From NCBI GenBank assembly GCA_036873135.1, contig JAPTYO010000012.1, forward strand, positions 10,548,090-10,612,089: a DNA stretch of 64,000 nt, written 5' to 3'. This document shows, piece by piece, positions 21,259 to 33,445 of the stretch (the stretch's first letter is position 1; each line of letters opens with the position of its first letter). The notes under the pieces are model-generated. The model saw only the letters and a program-made list of their open reading frames with translations. It searched no databases and was not told the DNA's origin. Origin of the DNA: Clarkia xantiana subsp. parviflora. Taxonomy: Eukaryota; Streptophyta; Magnoliopsida; Myrtales; Onagraceae. A program made the position numbers and the translations under genes.

Positions 21259-21450
21259 TGTCTGAGAAATGCCTCTAGTGGCGTCCGATGGAGAAGAGCC
21301 TCTAGTGGCGTGTGTCGGAGAAATGCCTCTAGTGGCGTCCGTTTGGAGAAGAGCCTCTAGTGGCGTCCGTTGGAGAAGAGCCTCTAATGGCGTCCGTCGG
21401 AGAAGAGCCTATAGTGGCATATGTCGGAGAAGGGCCTCAAGTGGCTTGAC
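21259..21450. repeat. Diverged 27-bp units (cctctagtggcgtccg), about 7 copies
   Basis: A related but separate block next to the 27-bp array, with ggagaag in place of gaaaagt. It looks like an older edge of the same array. Confidence 0.85.
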
Positions 21451-21780
21451 GACTTGAATGCATGTCCCTAATTTTTGCCTAAATTGCGCATGACGCGACA
21501 ACTTAGCGGGATCTTTTATATATATATATATATATTTTTTTTTTAAATCTCTCATATTCTCTCATTTTGCCACGGTTAAAATTTTAGACCGTGCCCCTCG
21601 GTTTTTCTAATTTTTGCATGGTTTGCCCCTTGGGGTTTTTATTCCATCGGGATTTTATTTTCTCTCCTTTTGCCATGGTTTCAATTTCTGAATTTGCTAT
21701 CATGCCCCTCATTTCCTAATTTTGCTTAGGCTGCCCTTTCGGGTTTTCAACCTAACGGAAGCGCTCTTTTTATTTTTGGT
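21451..21780. other. T-rich spacer in element K, no gene seen
   Basis: Contains repeated gcccctcggttttt / gccccttggggttttt phrases that recur at 23040-23120, i.e. degenerate copies of a larger unit. Confidence 0.5.
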
Positions 21781-22990
21781 AGCCGATTAAACGGTGGCTG
21801 TGACCCGTACTTTATTTCCCGTCTCGATGCGAGAGTATTTGTAGCCATTTAGAGGGTGGCTGTGACCCTTTCCTCACCGTCTTCAATGTCACGAGAGCTC
21901 TTTTGATTTGTAGCCGTTTCGAGGGTGGCTGTGGCCCTTTCATTTATTTCCATCGTCGATGTTCCAAGAATGCTCTTTCGACTTGTAGCCGTTTTAAGGG
22001 TGGCTGTGGCCCTTTATTTTGTAGTCATTTTAGGGACGACTTGGCGCTTTTTTATTTTCCCACCCTTACAAGATTCGCGGGGTCACTCTTTTATCTGTAG
22101 CCATTTGGAGGGTGGCTGTGGCCCTTTATTTTGTAGTCGTTTTAGGGACGACTTTGGCCCTTTTTTATTTTCCCGCCCTCACAGGATTCGCGGGGTCACT
22201 CTTTTATCTGTAGCCATTTGGAGGGTGGCTGTGGCCCTTTATTTTGTAGTCGTTTTAGGGACGACTGTGGCCCTTTTTTATTTTCCCGCCCTCACAGGAT
22301 TCGCGGGGTCACTCTTTTATCTGTAGCCATTTGGAGGGTGGTTGTGGCCCTTTATTTTGTAGTCGTTTTAGGGACGACAGTGGCCCTTTTTGTTTTCCCG
22401 CCCTCACAGGATTCGTGGGGTCACTCTTTTATCTGTAACCATTTAAAGGGTGGCTGTGACCCTTTATTTTGTAGTCGTTTTAGGGACGACTGTGGCCCTT
22501 TTTATTTTCCCGCCCTCACAGGATTCGCGGGGTCACTCTTTTATCTGTAGCCGTTTGGAGGGTGGCTGTGGCCCTTTATTTTTTAGGGACGACTGTGGCC
22601 CTTTTTATTTTCTCGCCCTCACAGGATTCGCGGGGTCACTCTTTTATCTGTAGCCGTTTGGAGGGTGGCTGTGGCCCTTTATTTTGTAGTCGTTTTAGGG
22701 ACGATTGTGGCCCTTTTTATTTTCCCGCCATCATAGGATTCACGGGGTCACTCTTTTATCTTTAGCCGTTTAGAGGGTGGCTGTGGCCCTTTCACTTATT
22801 CTCCGCTTTTGATGTTGCGGTAGTGCTCTTTATCTGTAGGCATTTGAAGGGTGGCCGTGGCCTTTTTTTATAGTCATTTTAGGGATGACTGTGACCCTTT
22901 TATTTCTTCACTGTTCTCACAATATTAGCACAAACTCTCTCTTTATTTTCCTGTAGCCGATTAAAGGGCGGCTGTGACCCTAAATAAAAC
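21781..22990. repeat. About 106-116-bp tandem array (ggtggctgtggccc), roughly 9-10 copies
   Basis: The core phrases gtagccgtttggagggtggctgtggccc and cgcggggtcactcttttatc recur with about 111-116-bp spacing (one shortened to 106), best conserved at 21990-22770. The half-units gtagccgttt and gtagtcgttt are themselves related, so the unit arose by doubling. ORFs here are artefacts. Confidence 0.93.
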
Positions 22991-23322
22991 TTTTTTTTTT
23001 GCTCTTTTTTTTTTTTTTTGCTCTTTTGCTTTTTTCATCTCACCTTTTGTCATGACTGCCCCTGCGGGTTTTCAATCATGCCCCTCTCCCTGACTTTTGC
23101 CTAGGTTTTCAACCTAGCGGGAATTTATTTTTTTCTCTCTTTTTTCTTTTTTTTTTTCAAATGGAAAGAAAATCTACAGAAACTAATTAACAACAACTAT
23201 GTTACATGCCCCTAATAGCAGATTAAACCTTTTAATTTCTCAGAACTTCTCCGGAGGAAAACTTGTCAAATAAGTGATTATGTCGATGTCTTGAATGTAG
23301 GATTCTTTCAATGGGTGGACGA
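22991..23322. other. T-rich end of K before the G insertion, no gene seen
   Basis: Poly-T runs and a degenerate gcccctc phrase, then ordinary-complexity sequence from 23160. Sequence continuity is broken at 23323 by the LTR of element G. Confidence 0.5.
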
Positions 23323-24107
23323 TGTTGCGTCCTGGATGAACTGGGTCGTGTGGACGCGTCTATTTGAGTGGTTGAGCGGGTTTCTGGGCTGTCACCCTTC
23401 GTCTGAAAGAGGTTTTCGCCTTGTGCCGATGACGAATGTTCGGTTTTATCGCTGAGTCTCGGAAAAGTCAGTGTCTCGGAAAGCGGATGTGTCTCAGGAA
23501 AGTGGATGTGTCTTAGGAAAGCGGATGGCAGTCTGTGCACTGGTTTGAACGTCTGGGGCGCTGGTTCCTGCACGAAGGGCCAGTACTAGCTAAGAGAGGG
23601 GGGGGGGGGTGGTGCTAGTGGAGCCCTCTCTGATGCCTAAGTCACTATAGGACTAAAAAGGTAATCTTAGAGAGAGAAAGTATTTCTAGAGAGAAGTCAG
23701 AGCTCAAAATACCAAACTTGGGCAAATGAGAGGATGTGTGAAAATGGGTGGCCAATGCCTCCTATTTATAGGCTTCCCTGGGACCGGACCCGGTTTTAAA
23801 GCGGTTTGATGACGGTTCAAAAGCAAGCGGTAACCGTCATCAATATTGGCATTACGCGAACTTGACTTCTCTACACGTAACGGTAATCACGTAAACGGTA
23901 ATCGCGCAATACCCGTAGTGCAATCCGGACCTCGTCGAATTTGGGCAATTCGGCGGGGTCCGGCTTGCCGTGCAACCCGGACGCGCGTAATGCGCTTCCG
24001 GACCGTTTTGACCCTTGGGAGACATTTTTTCAAGCCGTGATGTAATTTTGACGTGTTTACGAGGCCCGAAATGTAAATAAGAACTCGAATTGGACACATA
24101 TCTATCA
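23323..24107 (-). repeat. 3' LTR of element G
   Basis: 785 bp, TG..CA (plus tgttgcgtcc..tctatca). TATAAATA on minus at 23763-23770. It shares ends and a tgttgcgtcc start with the LTR of F (54159) and a poly-G plus gatgcctaagtca motif with A and H. Confidence 0.9.
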
Positions 24108-24122
24108 CTTGCCCCCGAGTCA
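24108..24122 (-). other. Polypurine tract of element G
   Basis: Minus strand GACTCGGGGGCAAG directly before the LTR start. Confidence 0.8.
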
Positions 24123-25019
24123 AGTAACGGTTAAAAACCTTTCTTGACTCTATTTTAAGTTAGGATACGCGTCCAATTTGAGCTTGACGCTAACCTTCCG
24201 GTTTTGATTGTTGGTTGGACGTAGAAGTCTTGATTTCGTCCGTCCTTTGATTTTCCGACCGAGTGACTTTATTTCCTGTCATCACGGTTAGTGCAATAGA
24301 GAATGCGCATATGTAACGTGCAAACGTGATTACCGCTAGGGATATAAGCAATTAGTAATATGTCATGCGGACATGCTTTTATCAACGTGCATGCACAAGT
24401 AACGGTTGTTGCAAGAACGTAATTACTTGATGTTAGAAATATAATCCGTATACTCTAAAACGACTTAGCGATTATTAAATCATGAATCATGCGATATGAA
24501 AACATGCGTGTAAAATGATGAATTTGATACGCGTAATACCAAAACAATCATGTACGTAGAAGTAAATACTTAGAAGAGGGTGGAGTACCGTAAGAACTTA
24601 GGCGTGGGTGTAGGTGAATTACTCCTTTGATCCTTATGATTAAGGAATCTCTTGGAAGTAGTCGTTTGTTGCCTTAGAGAAATATTTGCTTAAGTGTTGT
24701 CGTGTTTGCTCTTCGCGGTTCGTCACATTAGTCGTACCGCTTGTATGATAGCTTCTTGGGACGTTGGCCACTTTTGTTGCACGTATCAATTTTGCTATGC
24801 GCGTTGACTTTGCTATGCGCGTTGACACTAATGGTTGTATGTTGGTAATGATAGCTTAGGCGATGTATTGTTGAGCACCATGTATAGACTGTCAGTCATT
24901 GTCTGCAAGCATGTCGAAACACTTAGAAAATATTTAAACGATATCTAATGCTTGTTACTATAGATGTCGTCGTATGAGCTTTGTCGATGAGCGTCGTAGG
25001 TGTTCTTAGGAGGCATAGC
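24123..25019. other. Internal region of G, no coding seen
   Basis: Homologous in patches to the antisense-gene upstream region of A and F. Phrases such as cgaaacacttagaaaatatt already appear at about 24915, before the repeat block. No ORF with a recognisable product. Confidence 0.45.
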
Positions 25020-25224
25020 TTCTTGTTGTATGCAATCCATCTTTGTCGACATGTATGTACGTACATGGAAACACTTAGAAAATATTTTTTTACTTGTTGA
25101 CATGCATCCTTGTCGACATGTATGTACGTACATGGAAACACTTAGAAAATATTTTCCCCTTGTCGACATGCATCCTTTTCGACATGTATGTACGTACAGG
25201 GAAACACTTAGAAAATATTTTCTA
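25020..25224. repeat. About 64-bp tandem repeat, three copies, with palindromic core
   Basis: Units read gtcgacatgtatgtacgtac followed by a gggaaacacttagaaaatatt-like tail. ATGTACGTACAT is a perfect 12-bp palindrome. F has a related array at 56130-56600 sharing the gtcgac and cacttagaaaatatt phrases. Confidence 0.88.
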
Positions 25225-26165
25225 TCGACGTCATAATGATAAATAACATCGTATTTTACTGTCTATAAACTAAGTCGTAGGAAGAGATAAAATTCTTCCA
25301 CCAAAATTATGTCGAATGTGAACCATGCCTCGTCAAACGGGCACGGTCATCTTGTAGGAGATGGGGACCTCTACCACAACAAGATTGGCTAAGAACCAGG
25401 GGGATAAACCTGGTTAAACGAAACGATAACTTTATCACGCTTACAACATGACTTAATCTTCGTTCGCCGTCTTGGACTCTGTCCATCATTAAAATCACAT
25501 TCAGGGCCAGATGAAAGATTATGCGATAGCATGATTGACATATCCCATACCTGGCTTGTCCAGGTGTGCTATCAACGCGTGCTTCATACTGCGTGTGCCA
25601 TGTTCGACCACGAGGTCATGCTCGGTTGTGCTAGCTAGAATCCTTATGATTCAAAGGGCGCATACTTCTTCACCTTGAGCGTGTGATTGATCCCGGGTGT
25701 CTTATTAAGAGGCACCCAAAGTATCCTCACGGACTCAGAACTTATACCTAAGGTCTGGCTCAATGTTCGCTTCCCGACGTACGAGCGTAGAGCCAAAGAA
25801 AACGGCCAAGTGACCACGTCTTGGAAACCGGTCGAGTTAGACTAAGGGTAAAAGCTATGGGGATGGTTATATTCACCTATAATTCACCGACTTTTGTGTT
25901 CACTAGGTGTCCACCAACCGGATAATAGTTGAAGGTTGTGAACACTTGTACGGATGCCCTGGAGAAGTATTCCCATGTGGAAAACTGGGCAATTGGAGAA
26001 TTATCAGTTAACCAAGGATATAGTGTGTACATGTTTTAATTTTAACTGGATTGATTTACGAAAGGGAATCAACATTCTGCGGGCGCTACAACACTCCTAA
26101 CAGATGAGTAGCACGATGCCCGTTATATCCGCCGGTCGCACGGCAAACCTCGTATGAACTATTTG

Positions 26166-26733
26166 GAGACAGAGACAATGACTGAAGACTAAGACGTTGA
26201 TGCTATTGGATGACAATACATTAACAGGCACCCTCCCATTCCGGTGAGTGGGAGCTGTTAGCATATGGTGACGTGGCGTCGTAATTGGTAGCCCGTTATC
26301 ATTAAGGATATTATCCAAGATAATTGGGTAAATGTCACATTAGGTTAATTGGGTTTGACCTAATTCCTAATTGACATGGGAGGCCCAAAATTGGGCCTCT
26401 CCTCCTTAATGTGTGGTTCGGCTGGACCTAGTCCCACATTGGTTGGAGTGAGACAGAGGCAATGACTGAAGACTAAGACGTTGATGTTATTGGATGACAA
26501 TACATTAACAGGCACCCTCCCATTCCGGCGAGTGGGAGCTGTTAGCATATGGTGACGTGGCGTCGTAATTGGTAGCCCATTATCATTAAGGATATTATCC
26601 AAGATAATTGGGTAAATGTCACATTAGGTTAATTGGGTTTGACCTAATTCCTAATTGACATGGGAGGCCCAAAATTGGGCCTCTCCTCCTTAATGTGTGG
26701 TTCGGCTGGACCTAGCCCCACATTGGTTGGAGT
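26166..26733. repeat. 284-bp tandem duplication spanning the LTR start
   Basis: 26166-26449 is repeated at 26450-26733 with few differences. Each copy holds about 90 bp of 3' region plus the first 190 bp of the LTR (TG at 26256 and 26540). The first LTR start is therefore a fragment. Confidence 0.9.
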
Positions 26734-27119
26734 GGACTTTTGTCCACTCCACCAATCCTATAAAACGGGGACTCACCTAAGGGGTTTTACACATCAATCT
26801 AATTAAGAAGTGCCTCCATTGAGGAACTTGAGAGAAACCCTCTCACCCCTTAGTAGTGAAAATTCGACACCATCATCTCAGTCCGAGGTTCTGTCCCCGT
26901 TGAAGAATCGATCAGAGGATGTGTTGTGGAGCTTATAGCGTGTAGGACTTCTTCTCACGAAGAATTTGTACAGGTTCCGACCGGAGGATCAGAACTCCTT
27001 CCACATCGTTCTTGGGCAGGAAAGCTATTGAGGTATGTGTACATTATTCCGCTGCGTAGTTAAATTACTTGCATGTATACGTTTAGCATTCCGTAGTATT
27101 ACGTTCCCGTAATCTAACA
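26540..27119 (+). repeat. Copia LTR (580 bp)
   Basis: tgttagcatatggtgacg to ..atctaaca. Dyad GGAGTGGAC-TTTT-GTCCACTCC at 26729-26750, then a TATAAAA box. Very close to the solo LTR at 28559. Confidence 0.9.
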
Positions 27120-27242
27120 TCATTGTCTGTCGCTTTCTATCTCATAGATATTCGATGTAAGCAATTCTTTTAAAAAAAATTTAAATTGTCACTCTGATTT
27201 TCGCAACTGTTTGTAAATGTGTTAGTTTCATAGACTGAAAGA

Positions 27243-27548
27243 GTGAAATTATATATTCCTCGAAATCGTGATGGTGTGAACTATGATGCTTGGAGTAGCT
27301 ATGCGAAGTGTCTCTTCGATGCTAAGGACATCTATCAGTGTATTGATGCGAGAGCAGAGAGAACGATGACATATGGATGTGGTATTTTGTGTCCCAAACA
27401 AGGGAGGAGGTTCTTTGATGATCTGGAAGTGACGGTGGTGATACTTTCAACCTTGACTCAAGAGGTTGTAGAAGACTTCAAATGCAACCACACTGCATTA
27501 CAGCTTTGGTGTTCCCTCTCATCCGCTTCAGTGGAGGCAAGCCGCTGA
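27243..27548 (+). pseudogene. Copia gag fragment (element C)
   Basis: A 101-codon ORF with the copia gag N-terminal look: YDAWSSYAKCLFDA resembles YDVWEEYVMDILFA in element B (30914-31330), and LTQEVVEDF..LQLWC resembles LTEEVDEGF..LHLWC. The reading frame ends early at 27548. Copia gag would form the virus-like particle; this copy is a fragment. Confidence 0.65.
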
Positions 27549-27795
27549 AGCTAGAAATGTCTTGGTTGAGTATGATGATCTTTTCTCCATGGATGCTGGT
27601 GTAAAAGCCGCTCGAGACCTTCAGGATGAAAGGTCAACATGAAGGAGAATATTTCTAATACTGAAAATGTATTCCCTGTCATGGTTGGCTGAAGATGAAT
27701 GACTCACTCACTTACTTGATTGAATCAATTAAGTATACCATGAGTCTATTCAAGGGCAGTAACCAGGGCAAATGGGGAACCACCTTCACAAATCT

Positions 27796-28388
27796 GTTGG
27801 CATATGGAGATTGGGCCGCCATAATTAGGAGCCCATTAATATAAGCTTGTAACCTAAGACAATTGGGTTATGTCACATTAGGAATTTTTTGCTAGGCCTA
27901 AAATCCCAATTGACATGAGATGCCCAAAATTGGGCCTCCTTAGCTTATATGGCCGACCGAACTTTATAGAGGGCAAAGTGGAATTTTGTCCACTTCGCTC
28001 CTCTTATAAATAGGGAGTGCTATGAGATTTATTATAAGCTAATTATCTATTCTTTTGTGGTGAGATTAAAAGAAATTCATTCTCCCTATAAACCTAGTGG
28101 TTCGGCCGAAACTATTCCCTACCTAGGATGTGCCAAATTGTGTCAAGCAATTTACTCCGGTGATCCATCCCGCTGAAGAATCGACGGAGGCTTTGCTGTG
28201 GAGATAATCCGCATAGGGTTTCCTTAACAAGAACCTCTACGGGAACCGTTTGGCGGATCGAGAACTCCTCTGTGATCTTGGGACTACATGAAACATTGTA
28301 GGTATGTACACTATCTTCCGCTGTGTATTAGTTACCATGCACGTATCTAGGGTTTTGTTTCCATAGTATTTAACCATGTATTTCTACA
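27796..28388 (+). repeat. 5' LTR of B
   Basis: tgttggcatatgg to ..tttctaca; TATAAATA at 28005-28012; TGGGCC dyad near 27923-27942. The following primer site (28390, tggtagtctgtg) is a degraded version of TGGTATCAGAGCC. Confidence 0.92.
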
Positions 28389-28558
28389 GTGGTAGTCTGT
28401 GTTAGGAGTTCATCATTTTGATAAAATTGGTGTTCATGAGTTTATACATGTCCGGCCGAAAATTTTAAAAGGGTTTAAAGTTTTTAAATTTTCGATTTTT
28501 ACAAATCATCGAGGCCGAAATTTCATGATGTTCATAATAAAATTTGATGTTCATGATA

Positions 28559-29139
28559 TGTTAGCATATGGTGACGTGGCGCCGTAATTGGTAGCCCATT
28601 AACATTAAGGATATTATCCAAGATAATTGGGTAAATGTCACATTAGGTTAATTGGGCTTGACCTAATTCCTAATTGACATGGGAGGCCCAAAATTGGGCC
28701 TCTCCTCCTTAATGTGTGGTTCGGCCGGACGTAGTCCCACATTGGTTGGAGTGAACTTTTGTCCACTCCACCAATCCTATAAATAGGGGACTCACCTAAG
28801 GAATTCTAAAACATCAATCTATTTAAGAAGTACCTCCATTGAGGAACTTGAGAGAAACCCTTTCACCCCTTAGTAGTGAAAATTCGACACCATCATCTCA
28901 GTCCGAGGTTTTGTCCCCGTTGAAGAATCGATCAGAGGATTTGCTGTGGAGCTTATACCGCGTAGGACTTCTTCTCACGAAGAACTTGTACAGGTTCCGA
29001 CCCGAGGATCAGAACTCCCTCCACATCTTTCTTGGGCAGGAAAGCTATAGATGTATGTGTACATTATTCCGCTGCGTAGTTAGATTACTTGCATGTACAC
29101 GTTTAGCATTCTGTAGTATTACGTCCCCGTATTCCAACA
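28559..29139 (+). repeat. Solo copia LTR inside B
   Basis: 581-bp LTR with no internal region, splitting a leader sequence that is continuous at 18177 (gttcatgatcttcaag). Flanks tgata (28554-28558) and tgatc (29140-29144) form a 5-bp target duplication with one mismatch. TATAAATA at 28778-28785. Confidence 0.93.
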
Positions 29140-29536
29140 TGATCTTCAAGAAAACCATAACTTTTATCAAGATTAAAAATTGGATTCTTGATCTTTGCAA
29201 GATTTGATCTTGAAATTTGACCACAAACCTTAATCCTAGTGTTATTCGGTCGAACCCTTTAGGTATGCAAGATGAAATTTTTAATTTCTTAATCCACAAG
29301 TAACCTAATGGTGATCGAAAATTATACTCAAAATTTTCAACATATTTCGACCGAATTTTTGTGCCTAGGGTTTAGGCCACAATTAGGGTTAGATTCACAA
29401 GATAATTGTGGATAGTAACTATCAATATATCTAGCACAAATTTAGGGATGTAGATATTATTGATATATATTTAGTTATCTAAAAGATTGAGAAAATATAT
29501 TGTTGATACATTTTATATCTCTAATATAGAATATTG

Positions 29537-29613
<77 letters not shown>

Positions 29614-30866
29614 CAGAAATTGGAAATTATTTTATAATTAATTGTTTACTTGGTGGCTAAGTTAAGTTTTTGGCGGATTTTAAAACCCTACTTAGCCTAC
29701 AAGTAACAATTTCGGCCGCACCCTATGGGTAATGAGCCGGTACAATTTTGCACATCCGGGTCGGGTCAACCAAACTCGGAAGACCAAGGGAACCCGACCG
29801 GACCGAACCGGGTCAACCGAACCGAACTGGGTCAGGTTCACGGGTCCAAAACCGGTGAGGGTCAACCAAACCAGGTTTTCTCAATCAGTCCAACCCATGC
29901 GGGTCAGGTCGGACCAGGGCAACTAAAATGGGTCAAACCGACCCGGTTTGAGCAAAAAACTAAATTCCTATTTTAAACCGACCCGGTCCGGCCGAACCAT
30001 TTTTAACCGAACCGGATCGGCTGAGCCGGACTGAACCGAACCGAAATTTGACTAGACTGAACCATGTCAATTTAAAATTAGTATGGTTAAATTTTAAAAT
30101 CCAAATGTTATCGAACTTTAAAATGACCTCACAGTGCTTATAGGTTTATACATGATGCCTAGTTTCGATTATGGGGATGGATCTCAGAAATGCATGATTT
30201 TGGGACTGAGTCATTTAGAGGGCTGAATTGAATTTGATATTTAATTGATAATATTTCATGATTAGAACCGTCGTCTTGACTATGTCAAGTTAGCTGGATA
30301 TTACATGTTGTGGGCTGAGCCCTGGTTTCCAATTAATGAGTTGCGCACTTTTTGTGATGGTTGTAAATGTCTAGGATTCATGTCTAGAAGTACGCATGTT
30401 TGATTGATAGAATGAATTGCAAGTCAGCCCCAAATGTTTTAAAACCGAAAATCAGTCGCCGAATATGCATGTTTGTTATGGTGTGATCACGTATGCTGCG
30501 TATGCATGAATGTGGAGGATGTACAAGCATGTGATAATTTACTTAGGAAGTAGAATTATATATGCTAGCATGAGTTCCTCGTAACATAGACGCATGGCGC
30601 GTATACATGATGAGTGGTTTATTCCGTGGATATGACATGCGTATGATGATTTACTTGTGTGGTAGAATTGTATGTGCAAACTTGAAATCCTCGAAAAGTC
30701 TTAAAAATGACCTTGGGAAAGCCAAGATCGGGTGTTTTAAAACCTCCTGTTCCAGTGAAAGCGATTAAACCGTTTTAAAAGAGTGATCTATAAGAAAGAA
30801 TACGTCGGTAATGTGAACACTTTCACGACCCCCTTCCCTCGGTTTACTGTCGGTCGGTTGGGTTAG
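29140..30866. other. Leader of B, low-complexity in part, no gene seen
   Basis: AT-rich, with a (TA)n tract at 29540-29610 and a stretch at 29740-30060 full of ccgaacc/gggtcaacc phrases. Open frames there (for example from 29725) reflect that low complexity and match no family I recognise. Confidence 0.5.
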
Positions 30867-30913
30867 ATGTCTGAGGGATCATTATTTGTCGCCTTCTATC
30901 TCAGAGATATCCG

Positions 30914-31330
30914 ATGTATGAAATTATTTTTTCCAAAATGTTATTGTCTCCCTACTTATGTTATCGATGTGTGTTTGAGTTTAGATGGCAGATCTTATTC
31001 ACTGCACTTGATGGTAGAAATTATGATGTTTGGGAAGAATATGTTATGGATATCCTCTTTGCTGCAATTGTTGAGGATCAGATAGACCCAATAGCAAAGA
31101 GAGTAAACACGTGCGAAACTGGTAGTCCTAGATACAACAGCAGTGGGAGGTCTCAGAAAGATCAGATAGCACGTGATTTAATCAGTGCTACACTGACAGA
31201 AGAAGTGGATGAAGGCTTCATGAACATTAGTGCATTACACCTGTGGTGTACCATACGCCTTTGTTACTACGAAGGAATGGCCACTGAAGCAAGAAATCTG
31301 ATGCTTAAGTATCACATATTCTTTGCATAG
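30914..31330 (+). pseudogene. Copia gag of B, degraded
   Basis: ORF of 138 codons with LDGRNYDVWEEYV and ATLTEEVDEGF, the usual start of copia gag. It ends in a stop at 31328, and the next stretch (31331-31620) carries only short broken frames. There is no intact nucleocapsid zinc knuckle, so it is non-functional. Confidence 0.65.
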
Positions 31331-33445
31331 ATGGAGGTTAAAACTCCGTTCATGATCCCGAAGATGAAATGGACACATGCAAAAGGATTCAAAATGTTAT
31401 GGGGATGTTTCCCATTTCATAGTTTGCAAACAACGATGGGCTCTCATGTTTGATTAAAACAATCAAGACATCGGTTGTGCTATTCGAGCAACACCATAAA
31501 GATGAATGTTCCTCCAACGAATCCGTGAAGTCGCAAGATTGGTATGACAATCTTCGCAAGTTGATGGGTAAAACCAGTAACAAAAGGTTTAAATGAAATC
31601 TGGTGCGTCAAACACCGTAGATGAAAGCGCGTCTCAGGTACGCCTCGTTTTCCATATGAAGTCGTAAAACACTTTATTAGAAACATTACATCTGATCTAA
31701 TTCACTTGTGATTTCTTTTCAGGTGCGATGCTCAATATGGCAAGGACTATTCGTCTATTTTATCGTCTTCTGCTCCTTTGTTTTCTGTAACCGTACTGTT
31801 TTAGTTGTATAGTTTTTACTTCGTTTTTATAAATTGTTGGTTTTTGGTTAGTTTAAAATTCGTATTTATTGAATAAAAGTAATTTTAATTCGATTTGAAA
31901 TACAATTTTCTTAGCAATTATCGTTCCGGTCAAAGGGAACGATCCGAAGAGAAAATCTAAAGCCTCCGGCTTAGGAGCCAAAACTTTTCGACCGGATCAA
32001 CTGGTCGAATAAGACGACAAAATTAACATAATTCATCCAAATTTCTATAAATCTGTTGATCAATGCAGTAAGAACGTGAATCAATTTAAATATTCCTTAT
32101 TTGTTAGTACTCCATGAAATAATTAAAATCGTAATGATGAACATGTGCGAAACCGATTAAACCGGATTTTGTAAACGAAACGGTTTCACCACTAGTAAAA
32201 TCTAGTGATACGCGCGTCACGCTCAGAGTTCCTCAATAGATGGAACACATCGATTCAAAGTACAAATTTAATACGAAGTGTGTTTCTGATTTAATGCTTG
32301 AAATAAATTTTCACTTGCATTTAAGACCCATTTCGAGTTTTACTCATTGATTCCTCATAAACCGAGAAGAAGTATGGTTCAAAAGCTACCACGATCTCGT
32401 AAAGAATCAACAGATGCACAAGGTGAAAACCAAATGCACAGTTCAAAGGTGGACGAAACCTTTGATATTGAGTATGCAATGAAAAAGGATATGTCAGACA
32501 AACTACTATCCAGTTATACTTCTTTAACGATAAAGATTGGCGGAGCATTATTTCAAAACATGCACTTCGAGGACATAGTATGAAACATGAGTCTTTAGCT
32601 CAACTTCCGATAACCTTCAAGGATGATGTGATGTTGACTTTCACTCATGTAAAGCTTTGTTCCTACAATATCAGTTATCACAACACCACGTGAGCTATCA
32701 AATGGTAATTAGATGGATCTTACCATAATGCGACATTACATTTGCAAAACAAACACACATTGTACCAACAACTGCGAAAGCAAAGTTGGAACCTAGAGTA
32801 CTGAAAATTAACTCTACAGCATGCATGTGTATGGTAGCTCGAGAGATTGGTGGCGTGGTCGAACATGAGACGTTACATTCCTTGAGGATGAAATTTCCAT
32901 TGCTTTGCAACATCAAAACGAATGAAGTCTTAATTGAACTAGAGTATGATCAGGTCCCACTTACTTCATGAGAGATATTTGAGGCAGCAACGCAACTGAA
33001 TGACATGGTAAATGAGAATAGAGACATTTTCATATTAAATCCAGTGGGAGGAGTCAATCCAACCACACAGACCACTATTGTTGTAGGTGCGAATCAAGTC
33101 GAACCTGATAATCACATTCCTGAACCGATGGATGAAAATCTGATAATACCACAACCACATATAGGTAACAGTGGGACTGGTACTACCAACTTGGTTCCTG
33201 GTCCTAGTAACCGTGGAATTCATCTCGGAGGTAGAATCCCGAGACTGAGAGATCGTCCAAGAAAAGTTGTTAGTGAAGGTTCGAGTAATGCTATTGTTCC
33301 CAGTGGGAGTATTGCCCCGATAACAAGCATTATTCCTAGTGGGAGCATTATTCAAGTTCAAGATGGGACTAACGAGCCTAGAGGTATTCAAAGGCATCAA
33401 ACTTCTCCTAAGTAGTATCCCATCGAAAGAGGTGAATTATTCACA
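31331..33445 (+). pseudogene. Region of B expected to hold protease and integrase, unrecognisable
   Basis: Short frames only: 32347-32583, 32786-32971 and 33005-33415. The last is Pro/Ser/Asn-rich and resembles the linker that often sits between copia integrase and RT. No DTG/DSG protease motif or DDE integrase core could be found. An intron-like stretch at 31620-31725 (gtacgcctcg..ttttcag) is shared with copia C at 36750-36845. Confidence 0.4.

Larger units (their letters stand above)
18529..23322 (-). mobile_element. Element K: Ogre-like retrotransposon, 3' portion
   Basis: In minus orientation this shows internal satellite arrays, a polypurine tract and a 1680-bp 3' LTR. The LTR end contains the gagtcgccact motif typical, from memory, of Ogre-like plant elements, and the tract CAAAGAGGGGCAAAC abuts it. 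No pol coding remains because the element is interrupted at 23323 by element G, and its 5' part does not reappear. It is inserted in a copia leader at 18528. Confidence 0.75.
23323..25224 (-). mobile_element. Element G: Tat-type retrotransposon, 3' LTR and adjoining internal part
   Basis: 3' LTR plus about 1.1 kb of internal sequence homologous to 54715-56600 of element F, i.e. the region that holds the antisense gene's promoter and first intron. It is broken at about 25225 by copia sequence. It does not pair with any other LTR in the window: its LTR differs from E's and its flank gacga differs from E's flank tgcgc. Confidence 0.75.
25225..27795 (+). mobile_element. Copia piece C-left: 3' region, duplicated LTR start, LTR, gag start
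   Basis: 25225-26255 matches the post-pol 3' region of B (35102-36041). An LTR at 26540-27119 follows, preceded by a tandemly duplicated segment. After the LTR there is no primer site; the sequence jumps to a gag-like region homologous to 30880 onward in B. It is interrupted by B at 27796. Confidence 0.75.

Noticed and set aside
20190..21265. Five overlapping 240-294-codon ORFs on both strands
   Set aside because: The 27-bp unit is a multiple of three with no stop in several frames, so every frame stays open. They are repeat artefacts, not proteins.
21900..22770. Series of 65-133-codon plus ORFs with similar sequences
   Set aside because: All are the 106-116-bp satellite-like unit of element K read through.
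29725..29976. ORF in the leader of B as a possible gene
   Set aside because: Sequence is a low-complexity run of ccgaacc/gggtcaa phrases, absent as coding from related copies.
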